Assembly (NCBI GenBank): GCA_021780625.1
Contig: JAJXYI010000100.1
Span: 1 to 7,508 of the forward strand
From: a bacterium
GTDB lineage: Bacteria; Verrucomicrobiota; Verrucomicrobiae; Opitutales; Opitutaceae
DNA length: 7,508 bases
Direction of reading: 5' to 3'
This document shows, piece after piece, positions 1 through 5,975 of the stretch (position 1 is the first letter of the stretch; each line of letters begins with the position of its first letter). The position numbers and the translations under genes were made by a program. The notes under the pieces were generated by a model. That model was not told the origin of the DNA. It searched no databases and worked only from the letters and a program-made list of their open reading frames with translations.

Positions 1-111
1 GAACACCTCGTCGTCCGGGTGCGGCGCGAGCACGAGCCAGCGCGCCCCCGGCGGGAACGACGCCGAGTACGGGATGAGATCGCTCTCGACCGCGAACCGC
101 CCGCGCGTCAT
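1..111 (-). CDS. PIG-L/LmbE family N-acetylglucosaminyl deacetylase, N-terminal part
   Basis: Only the first 37 codons are in the window; the gene continues beyond base 1. Read on the minus strand from an ATG at 111-109, the peptide ends in APHPDDEVF, the signature of the PIG-L/LmbE zinc deacetylases (relatives: MshB, BshB, PIG-L). By analogy with MshB, H31 and D34 would bind zinc and D33 would be the general base. These enzymes remove acetyl from N-acetylglucosamine-type sugars in glycolipids, low-molecular-weight thiols or antibiotics; the substrate here is unknown. The start is supported by GGAGG at 117-121, five bases upstream, and by a hydrophobic strand (WLVLAPH) leading into the motif, as is usual for the family. 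About 29 residues precede the motif, slightly longer than in MshB. The gene is divergent from the glycosyltransferase at 210. The family call is firm; the function is inference. Confidence 0.85.
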   Translation of the reverse strand, partial: MTRGRFAVESDLIPYSASFPPGARWLVLAPHPDDEVF

Positions 112-116
112 CGCCG

Positions 117-121
117 CCTCC
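117..121 (-). promoter_or_regulatory. Ribosome binding site of the PIG-L gene
   Basis: GGAGG on the minus strand, five bases before the ATG at 111-109. It decides the start of the partial deacetylase gene, since the reading frame stays open further upstream. Confidence 0.6.
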
Positions 122-180
122 GCGGCGATGGTACGCCGATCCCGATGCGGCGCAACTGTATCGCGGCCGTGGACCGGCGG

Positions 181-186
181 TAGAAT
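181..186 (+). promoter_or_regulatory. Candidate -10 box for the TMTC-like gene
   Basis: TAGAAT matches the sigma-70 -10 consensus at five of six bases and lies 24 bases before the TTG start at 210, giving a short leader that includes the ribosome site. No convincing -35 box is visible 16-18 bases upstream, so the call rests on one hexamer in the 98-base divergent gap. On the other strand a weaker pair is visible for the deacetylase: TTGCGC (155-150) and TACCAT (133-128), 16 bases apart, but it would sit almost on top of that gene's ribosome site. Confidence 0.35.
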
Positions 187-197
187 CCCGGCCATTG

Positions 198-205
198 GGA
201 GGAGG
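198..205 (+). promoter_or_regulatory. Strong Shine-Dalgarno GGAGGAGG that decides a TTG start
   Basis: GGAGGAGG lies 4-7 bases before the TTG at 210-212 and overlaps the codons after another in-frame TTG at 195. A ribosome site cannot sit inside the coding region it starts, so the TTG at 210 is preferred over 195. Confidence 0.65.
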
Positions 206-209
206 GTCG

Positions 210-2018
210 TTGGCGCCACTCAAGCAACCCAAGCGCAACAAGCCGGCGCGACGCCGGCTCGCTCCGCCTGTGGCCGTCGGCACGGATCGCCGGCTTGGCG
301 TCTATGTCGCCGCAGCTGTCGTCATCCTCGCGACCTGCGTCGCCTACGCCAATAGCATCCACAACCCGTTCTTCTTCGACGACGACCTCGCCATCCTCGG
401 TAACCCCACGATCCGCTCACTCTGGCCGCTCTCGGCGGTCCTCTCGCCGCCGGCGGGAGGATCTCCCGTCCAGTCCAGGCCGTTCGTCAACCTCTCGTTC
501 GCCGTGAACTACGCCACAGGGGGCACGAACCCCCTCGGGTACCACCTCGTCAACATCGCGATCCATCTGCTCGCAGCGCTCGCCCTCATGGGTATCGTCC
601 GCCGGACACTTGCTGAGACGGCACCGTGCCGACCCGTTCTCGACGCCGCGACCGGGCTTTCGTGCGCCGTCGCCACGATCTGGGCCGTCCATCCGCTGAC
701 CACGGAGCCCGTGACCTACGTGACCCAGCGGACGGAGTCGCTGGTCGGTCTCTTCTTCCTCCTGACGCTCTATGCCGTGATCCGCAGCGCCACCTCGGAT
801 CGCCCACGGCGATGGTTCAAGCTCGCAATCGCCGCCTGTGCACTCGGCATGGCGAGCAAGGAGAACATGGTGGCGGCCCCCATCGTCGCTCTCGCCTACG
901 ACGCGGTGTTCCTCTCCGGCTCGGTGCGCGCCGCGTGGCGCCATCGTAGGCCGCTGTACACCGGACTGGCCGCGACCTGGCTCATGCTGGGGTATGACCT
1001 CTTGAAGTACGGCTTCAGCCGCAGCAGCGGCGCCGGATTCGGCGGCGCGATGACCGTGTGGCAGTACGGAACGACCCAATGCTGGGCGATCCTCCACTAC
1101 CTGCGGCTCGCGTTCGTCCCCCACCCCCTTGTGCTGGACTATGGCGAGTGGACCGCCCGTTCCGCCGCCGAGATCGTGCCGGGCGCCGTGGTTGTCACGG
1201 CCCTGGTGGTGGGAACGTTGATTGCGCTCGTACGGCTGCCGTGGCTCGGCTTCCTCGGTTTGTGGTTCTTCGCGATCCTGGCACCTACCTCGAGCGTTCT
1301 CCCGCTGCCCGCGCAGACGGTGGCTGAGAAGCGCATGTACCTCCCACTCGCGGCTGTGGTAACGGCGGTGGTGATCCTCGTCTATCTCGCCTGGCAGCGG
1401 GTGGCCGAGAGATCAACCCGAGGACATCGCAGCTGGCTCAGGCCGGCCCGCTGGCTGCCTGTCGCCGCCGCGGCCTCGGTCGTGTGCGGGCTCATTGTGC
1501 TGACTCGCAACCGCAACGATACCTATTCGAGCCCGGTGGCCATCTGGCGCGAGACAGCGAAGGAGGTCCCCCGCAACGAACGCGCTCAGTACAACTTGGG
1601 CATGGCGCTGGTGCGGGAGGATCGCATTGCTGAAGCGCTGGAGTGCTTTCGCGCAGCGGTAAAGCTGAAGCCCTGGGACGCCGCCGCCAACGGCAACCTG
1701 GCGGAGGCCTTGCTGCAGCTCGGCAGACCGACCGAGGCGTTGCCGTACCTGCGTACAGCCGTCGGCCTCAAGCCCGACGACGACGGTGCGCAGAAAGCTC
1801 TCGTCCGCCTGCTCTTCCAGATGGGCCGCTCGGATGAGGCCGTCGCGTCGGCCAAGGAGTTCCTGGGGCGACTCCCTGACTATCCGCCCGCAAACGCGCT
1901 GTACGCCTCCGCCCTCGCCCGCACCGGGCACGTGCAGGAGGGCGCGCAGTACCTCGAGCGGGCCCGCCGCCTGGCGAACCGTGCGCGGATCGGAGCCGGG
2001 CCTGGCGGAGGGCGCTGA
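210..2018 (+). CDS. TMTC-like polytopic GT-C glycosyltransferase with C-terminal TPR repeats
   Basis: The protein has 602 residues from a TTG start. It has a short Arg/Lys-rich cytoplasmic N-terminus, about ten or eleven hydrophobic helices between residues 31 and 431, then four TPR units at about 458-589. Its first extracytoplasmic loop carries FDDD (56-59), the acidic motif position of GT-C enzymes. Other stretches match the animal TMTC O-mannosyltransferase / bacterial TPR-glycosyltransferase pattern: RPFVNLSFAVNYATGG (90-105), GYHLVNIAIH (110-119), VHPLTTEPVTYVTQRTE (160-176) followed by a helix, and AEKRMYLP (372-379). Such enzymes transfer a sugar, mannose in TMTCs, from a polyprenyl-phosphate donor on the outer membrane face; the TPR tail probably holds the protein acceptor or a partner. 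It is divergent from the PIG-L gene and is followed, in the same direction, by the LtaS-like gene 92 bases on. Family call is good; sugar and acceptor are unknown. Confidence 0.8.
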   Translation: MAPLKQPKRNKPARRRLAPPVAVGTDRRLGVYVAAAVVILATCVAYANSIHNPFFFDDDLAILGNPTIRSLWPLSAVLSPPAGGSPVQSRPFVNLSFAVNYATGGTNPLGYHLVNIAIHLLAALALMGIVRRTLAETAPCRPVLDAATGLSCAVATIWAVHPLTTEPVTYVTQRTESLVGLFFLLTLYAVIRSATSDRPRRWFKLAIAACALGMASKENMVAAPIVALAYDAVFLSGSVRAAWRHRRPLYTGLAATWLMLGYDLLKYGFSRSSGAGFGGAMTVWQYGTTQCWAILHYLRLAFVPHPLVLDYGEWTARSAAEIVPGAVVVTALVVGTLIALVRLPWLGFLGLWFFAILAPTSSVLPLPAQTVAEKRMYLPLAAVVTAVVILVYLAWQRVAERSTRGHRSWLRPARWLPVAAAASVVCGLIVLTRNRNDTYSSPVAIWRETAKEVPRNERAQYNLGMALVREDRIAEALECFRAAVKLKPWDAAANGNLAEALLQLGRPTEALPYLRTAVGLKPDDDGAQKALVRLLFQMGRSDEAVASAKEFLGRLPDYPPANALYASALARTGHVQEGAQYLERARRLANRARIGAGPGGGR

Positions 2019-2114
2019 GTGGAGGTGACGACGAGGACGCGCGACCTCTCGCCCGGCACCGTCCGCAGACGCACCGCCGCGCGGCGACCGCCGCATGGAG
2101 CCGCTTGGCGATGA
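2019..2114 (+). CDS. Possible 31-residue Arg-rich coupling peptide
   Basis: A GTG at 2019 directly follows the TGA (2016-2018) of the TMTC-like gene and is preceded at six-base spacing by GGAGGG (2007-2012). The 31-codon frame ends in a TGA at 2112-2114 that overlaps the ATG of the next gene as ATGA. The peptide has eight Arg, begins (start)EVTTRTRDLSPG and has no membrane segment. Such an arrangement could pass ribosomes from the upstream to the downstream gene. It is not recognised as a family. An open frame this short is expected by chance in GC-rich DNA, so only the ribosome site and the two junctions support it. Otherwise this stretch is plain 92-base intergenic sequence. Confidence 0.25.
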   Translation: MEVTTRTRDLSPGTVRRRTAARRPPHGAAWR

Positions 2115-3967
2115 AGGTCGCAGCGGCAGCCGCGAGGGGGTGGACGGCCCTCGGCCGGTCCGGGGCGGTCGCGGCTTTGAGCGCCGCCCCGTTGCTTGCA
2201 GTGCTCCGTGCCGTGCTGGTGGAGCGTGCCGAATCCACGCTGTTGGGTCATCCGGCGGGCGCGTGGCCTGTGGTGTTGCAGGCGGACGCGCCCCTGGTCG
2301 GGGCCGTGCTGCTGTTCGGCTACCTCGGCTTTCTCACCGCTCCTTCGCGCTGGTGGCCGGCGCCCGCGCGGGTCGTGGCGCGGCTGGCCGTGTTGGCACT
2401 CGTCGCCATCCAGGCCGTGGACTTCGGCCTGATGGCAAGCATCCAGATGCGCCTCCAACTCGGCGACGTCCTCCGCTTCCGGCGTGAGCTCCGCGACGGA
2501 CTGACACTGCTCGCACCTCTCACGCGTGCTCTCGACGGCCTGGTCTCGGCCACAGCCATCGGCGTCGGGCTTCTCTTCGCGGTCGCGCTGATCTCGGCTG
2601 CCATCCTCTCGCTCCCCGTCGCGAGGGCGCGCCCCGGCCGTGCGGCGAGGTGGCTCCCGGCCCTGGGGCTGGGCCTCATCTGTGTCGCCGTGCTCCCGCG
2701 CACCCGCACCCGCTTCTACGGCTGGGTCTACCCCAACGTCGTCGCCGCCAACCTGCCGCAGCCGGCCGCGCGTTCCTATTCGGAGGCGTTCCTCGCCGCG
2801 GCCCGCAGCCGCCGGCCCCCGGTCGTGCCGGAGCCCGGCATGAACCGGCGATGGGACGTCGTGCTCCTCATCGTCGAGTCGCTGTCCTCCAGCCAGAGCC
2901 GGTTCTTCTCCGGCATCGACGACTTCACGCCGAAGCTCGACGCGCTCGCGCGTCAGGGTGAGAGCTTCCCCAATTTCATCGCCAACGGCTACGCGACGCA
3001 CCTTGGCCTGGTGGCGTTGCTGGCCGGCCGCATCCCGTTGCCGCCCCCCGGCCGCGACACCGGCGCGTCGTTCGAGGGCTTCCTCGGCGGCCAGCCGCTC
3101 CCGGCGGCGCTGCGGCAGAACGGGTACCACACGGAATACCTCACCGCCTCGGACCTGGGGTTCGTGCGCATGGGCGACTGGCTGCGGCAGACCGGGTTCG
3201 AGCGCGTGATCGGGAGCGAGGACACCTTCTTCCGAACGTGGCCTCATCTCGCCTTCGACGCCGCTCCCGACGAAGCGCTGGTCGAGCGTGCGCTTTCCCG
3301 CGTCGCGGCGCTGCGGGCCAGTGACGAGGAACCATTCCTGCTCGTAGTGGAGACGGCGACAGGCCACCTACCCTACCTCGACCCGACCGGCAAGGACAGC
3401 TCGGAGCGCGGCGTGCTGGCGTACGAGGACGACCAGATCGCCCGTCTGGCGGACGGCCTGCGGGCGTCGGGCTTCTTCACCCACGGGATGCTCGTCATCA
3501 CCGGAGATCACCGCAAGATGGCCCCCTTGTCGCGGGCCGAGGTCGCACGGTTCGGGGGTTCGGCGTTCGCTCGGGTGCCGCTGGTCGTCGTCCGCCCGGA
3601 CGACGTGACTGGTCGGGTCGAAAGCTACTTCCAGCAGGCCGATCTCCCGGGCTCGCTCGAGTGCCTGCTGACGCCGACCTGCCCGACCACCCCGTGGCGC
3701 GGCGACCTATTTGGCACACCACCGCGCCCACCGGCCTGCGTCCTCTACCCGATGGTCAACGACCGCAACCTGGTCTGGACCCGTTGCGGTGCGGACGAGG
3801 GAGTACTCACCCTCGACGGCAATCGAACCAGGCTGGAATCGGGTCACATCCCGCCCTCCATCCTCGGCCAGCTGCTGGACGAGGTTGCGCTGATCCGGCT
3901 CGAGAACACGCCCCTCCCATGGCCGCGATCGAGTGGTCCCACGGGCAACTCCCGTCGGGATCGATGA
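2111..3967 (+). CDS. LtaS-type membrane sulfatase-fold transferase (phosphoglycerol transferase-like)
   Basis: The protein has 618 residues from the ATG at 2111; a TTG at 2105 (two codons earlier) is the alternative, with GGAG at 2097-2100. Five hydrophobic helices lie at about 18-37, 58-77, 86-108, 145-168 and 180-196, the LtaS topology, followed by an extracytoplasmic alkaline-phosphatase/sulfatase-fold domain from about 247. The catalytic set of LtaS can be matched: metal ligand E256 in LLIVESLS, nucleophile T296 in NGYATHLG, H419 in ETATGHLPY, and D466/H467 in VITGDH. Family members move glycerol-phosphate or a related phospho-group from a phospholipid to a glycan, or hydrolyse phospholipid head groups. 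In a probable Gram-negative, OpgB-like or capsule/glycan decoration is more likely than lipoteichoic acid. Four cysteines in the C-terminal part (518, 524, 543, 559) are the only ones outside the membrane helices. It likely shares a transcript with the TMTC-like gene. Confidence 0.82.
   Translation: MKVAAAAARGWTALGRSGAVAALSAAPLLAVLRAVLVERAESTLLGHPAGAWPVVLQADAPLVGAVLLFGYLGFLTAPSRWWPAPARVVARLAVLALVAIQAVDFGLMASIQMRLQLGDVLRFRRELRDGLTLLAPLTRALDGLVSATAIGVGLLFAVALISAAILSLPVARARPGRAARWLPALGLGLICVAVLPRTRTRFYGWVYPNVVAANLPQPAARSYSEAFLAAARSRRPPVVPEPGMNRRWDVVLLIVESLSSSQSRFFSGIDDFTPKLDALARQGESFPNFIANGYATHLGLVALLAGRIPLPPPGRDTGASFEGFLGGQPLPAALRQNGYHTEYLTASDLGFVRMGDWLRQTGFERVIGSEDTFFRTWPHLAFDAAPDEALVERALSRVAALRASDEEPFLLVVETATGHLPYLDPTGKDSSERGVLAYEDDQIARLADGLRASGFFTHGMLVITGDHRKMAPLSRAEVARFGGSAFARVPLVVVRPDDVTGRVESYFQQADLPGSLECLLTPTCPTTPWRGDLFGTPPRPPACVLYPMVNDRNLVWTRCGADEGVLTLDGNRTRLESGHIPPSILGQLLDEVALIRLENTPLPWPRSSGPTGNSRRDR
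3928..3965 (+). terminator. Hairpin over the stop codon of the LtaS-like gene
   Basis: An inverted repeat pairs ACGGG (3941-3945) with CCCGT (3951-3955) around the loop CAACT. It extends through TCCC (3937-3940) with GGGA (3957-3960), leaving C3956 bulged, and through ATCGA (3928-3932) with TCGAT (3961-3965) across an unpaired GTGG. It reaches into the TGA at 3965. There is no following T-run, so it is not a classic intrinsic terminator; it may protect the mRNA 3' end or reduce read-through into the convergent gene. The remaining 73-base convergent gap shows no stronger hairpin. Confidence 0.3.
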
Positions 3968-4040
3968 GGGCTTCGTTCTTCGGCGGCGGGATCTTTCAAA
4001 GACACGCACAGCCCACTCCTGGCTCGACCGCATCCCCGGA

Positions 4041-5682
4041 TCATGAGCTGCCACGGATCCGATATAGGGGCAAGTCCTCGTAAGGATTCACCGGCAGCGA
4101 CTCGAAAACCCCTACTCGTTCGATGCTTGCCGCGTTCCGGGCGATCACGATGCCCATCTCGGCGTTCCACACCTGGATGTACGGAACATCCGACCAACCC
4201 CATCGAGAGTTCGGTGCGGGTGGTAAGTACGGCACCCGTGCGCCAGGCCCCTCTGGAACGCGCAGCCCGCCAACCACCCACAGGGTTTGCCCCGACCTCA
4301 GCGTCATTGGAATCCGCTGCAACACGGCGTCGATGGGGTGCATCGCCGCGAGCTGACGTTTGAGAAGGTCATAGCGATGCATCCGCAGGTCCTGGATGCG
4401 GTGGAAGTGTGACCCATGGCGTTGTGCCACGGTAGTAACGGCAGAAAGTGACGCCGCAATACCACGGCTGTACTACGATGAGGTCGCGCAGCTCTGCCCT
4501 TGAAGCGAGGGTTTTCGCGATCGCATCAAGATTCGTTTGCCGGTACTGCACATCGCGGACGGCTCTGGGGACCACCGCGATCGCCAGAACTGCTGCCAGA
4601 GCGGTTGTACTGTAGATGGCGCGCTTCACCAGCCGCTGTATTCCAACGTCGAGGCAACAGGCTACCAGGACAACAAGCGGCACAAAGTACCACGGTTGCG
4701 TCGGGAGGCGCGCGATTCCGAGAAACACAAGAAAGACGAGCACACCCAGGACCAGGGCGGTAACCGCGAACAGACTCGGCGAAGGGAGGTGCTCAGGACG
4801 TTGAGTGGCCGAACGCCGGGTCAGGCGAAGCACCGTCCCAACGACCGCAATGCTCACGAGAAGCACCCAGATCCAAATCAAGAACGAGTACTCCGAACTA
4901 ACTTCAGCCAACCAATTCCCCCAGAGCTGTTCCAGGCTGAAACCAGACTTCTCAACGATCCACCAGCTCTGCGCCTTGGCTATCCCAGCGGCGTACGGAC
5001 TCAGGGAGAGCGCGGGGAGGATCCCAACCGCAACAACGGTGAGAACTCCAGAAGCCCGCCGCGCTCGCCCTGCTACCACGGCGCCCGCAATGCACAGCGC
5101 CAGCACCAAGAACGCATTTTGATACAGCACCTGAACACTTGCCGTCGCAACGAGCGTGGCGGCGACGAAACGCCATCTCGTCGGCTGCTCGATGTAGCGC
5201 CAGAGAAGTGCAAACGACAGGACGATCAGCACCCCGCCTAGCCCGTACCCGCGGATCGCATCACCGTCGCACACGAGTGCGCCGCACACGCCCACAAGGG
5301 CCAAGGCTAGCAGCGGCTGCACCTTGCCAACGGCACGCGCGGCGATCCAGAAGGCGCCTAACAACGCAACCCCCACGACCAGGCCGAACGCTCGAAAGCT
5401 GACGTCGCTAGCGCCAAAGCCCAACTTGGCCCACGCGCGCAGCGCAAGCGGAAACCCTCCAGGAAACGAGTCATGCATCAGAAAGCGCCAGAGTTTGGGA
5501 AGCGACCTCACAGTTGACAGTGCCACACCACTGGCTTCGTCTCGCCACAGGGCGCCCGCAGCCCGGAAGCGAAGCAGGTGCAGTCCCAACGACGCGATCG
5601 TCAGTGACAACGCAACCGCCAAACTGACAATGTTCTGACGACGAAGGTGTCGCTCTGAATGCTCAGAGTGCCGGAGGCGCAT
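4041..5682 (-). pseudogene. GT39-type (ArnT/PMT-like) membrane glycosyltransferase, broken by a single-base frameshift
   Basis: The start is the ATG at 5682-5680, six bases after GGGAG (5693-5689). The first frame codes residues 1-428 and then hits a stop at 4369. A second frame, offset by one extra base near 4398, carries the last 118 residues to the stop at 4041. Joined, they give 546 residues, a normal length for the family. The first loop holds LWRDEA (45-50) with the D48/E49 pair typical of polyprenyl-phosphate-sugar GT-C enzymes. Further on are DGDAIRGYGLG (139-149), TQPWYFVPL (328-336), about ten membrane helices, and an extracytoplasmic tail starting near VVQPWYCG (403-410). It is expected to transfer a sugar to a lipid or protein at the outer face of the inner membrane. 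It is convergent with the LtaS-like gene and divergent from the glycosyltransferase at 5976. GC is about 57-60 % against about 70 % to its left. No other damage is seen, so a recent mutation or an assembly error are both possible. Confidence 0.8.
4398..4401 (-). other. Frameshift site in the GT39-type gene
   Basis: On the minus strand the codons read ACA CTT CCA CCG, then one surplus C, then ATC CAG GAC CTG. Dropping one base here joins TPWVTLPP to IQDLRMHRYDLLK without any gap. Without that step the frame ends ten codons later at 4369. The surplus base lies in the run written GCGG on the plus strand. Confidence 0.75.
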
Positions 5683-5892
5683 CGTTTGCTCCCAACCCTT
5701 GGCCGGCAGTTGGTTGCTGCGTGCTCCACTCCCACCAAGTTGACAGCCAGCGATGGTACGCATGTGAGCGGACCGACGCAAGCCGGCGATGAGCCCCACG
5801 CCACCGAGATATTGAGGTTCATCGGGACAATGCCTCCCGCCGAGGAAACGCTCCCATTGCATGACTGGACAGGAAAGGGGATTGGAGCCCTC

Positions 5893-5921
5893 TTGACTAT
5901 CCCATCGCGGGATGGTTTCAT
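5893..5921 (+). promoter_or_regulatory. Weak promoter candidate with an inverted repeat as spacer
   Basis: TTGACT (5893-5898, five of six to the -35 consensus) and TTTCAT (5916-5921, three of six to the -10) are exactly 17 bases apart. The spacer contains ATCCC(5899-5903)/GGGAT(5909-5913) and the alternative pairing CCATC(5902-5906)/GATGG(5911-5915). Transcription would start about 50 bases before the TTG of the downstream glycosyltransferase. The -10 is poor, so this is tentative; the symmetry could be an operator. Confidence 0.25.
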
Positions 5922-5963
5922 CCGCCAACGGGCGGGCGCGGACTCTCGCATGCTCTGGCGGAC

Positions 5964-5969
5964 AAGGAG
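5964..5969 (+). promoter_or_regulatory. Ribosome binding site AAGGAG deciding a TTG start
   Basis: AAGGAG stands six bases before the TTG at 5976-5978. A second in-frame TTG at 5997 has a weaker AAGGA (5984-5988) eight bases ahead, so 5976 is preferred but not certain. Confidence 0.55.
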
Positions 5970-5975
5970 CCTCGA

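Larger units (their letters stand above)
5683..5975. other. Divergent intergenic region of 293 bases
   Basis: This lies between the starts of two divergent glycosyltransferase genes. Frames are open through parts of it on both strands, which is common at this GC content, but none gives a protein I recognise, and those I looked at lack a well-placed ribosome site. It holds the ribosome sites of both flanking genes and a weak plus-strand promoter candidate at 5893-5921. A TTGACA at 5740-5745 (plus) has no acceptable -10 box 16-18 bases downstream. No clear promoter was found for the minus-strand gene. Confidence 0.5.

Noticed and set aside
195..209. TTG at 195 as the start of the TMTC-like gene
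   Set aside because: The only good ribosome site, GGAGGAGG, would lie inside its first codons; the TTG at 210 fits it.
1880..3367. A 495-codon minus-strand open frame across the TMTC-like and LtaS-like genes
   Set aside because: It is low in hydrophobic residues, rich in Arg, Glu and Gly, and antisense to two well-supported genes; typical shadow frame in GC-rich DNA.
4390..4410. Programmed +1 frameshift in the broken glycosyltransferase
   Set aside because: The junction (CCA CCG C) has no known slippery pattern, no in-frame stop right at the site and no obvious stimulator; a mutation or sequencing error is simpler.
4537..5241. A 234-codon plus-strand frame inside the minus-strand glycosyltransferase
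   Set aside because: It is antisense to a clear membrane protein, has low-complexity polar composition and no recognisable domain.
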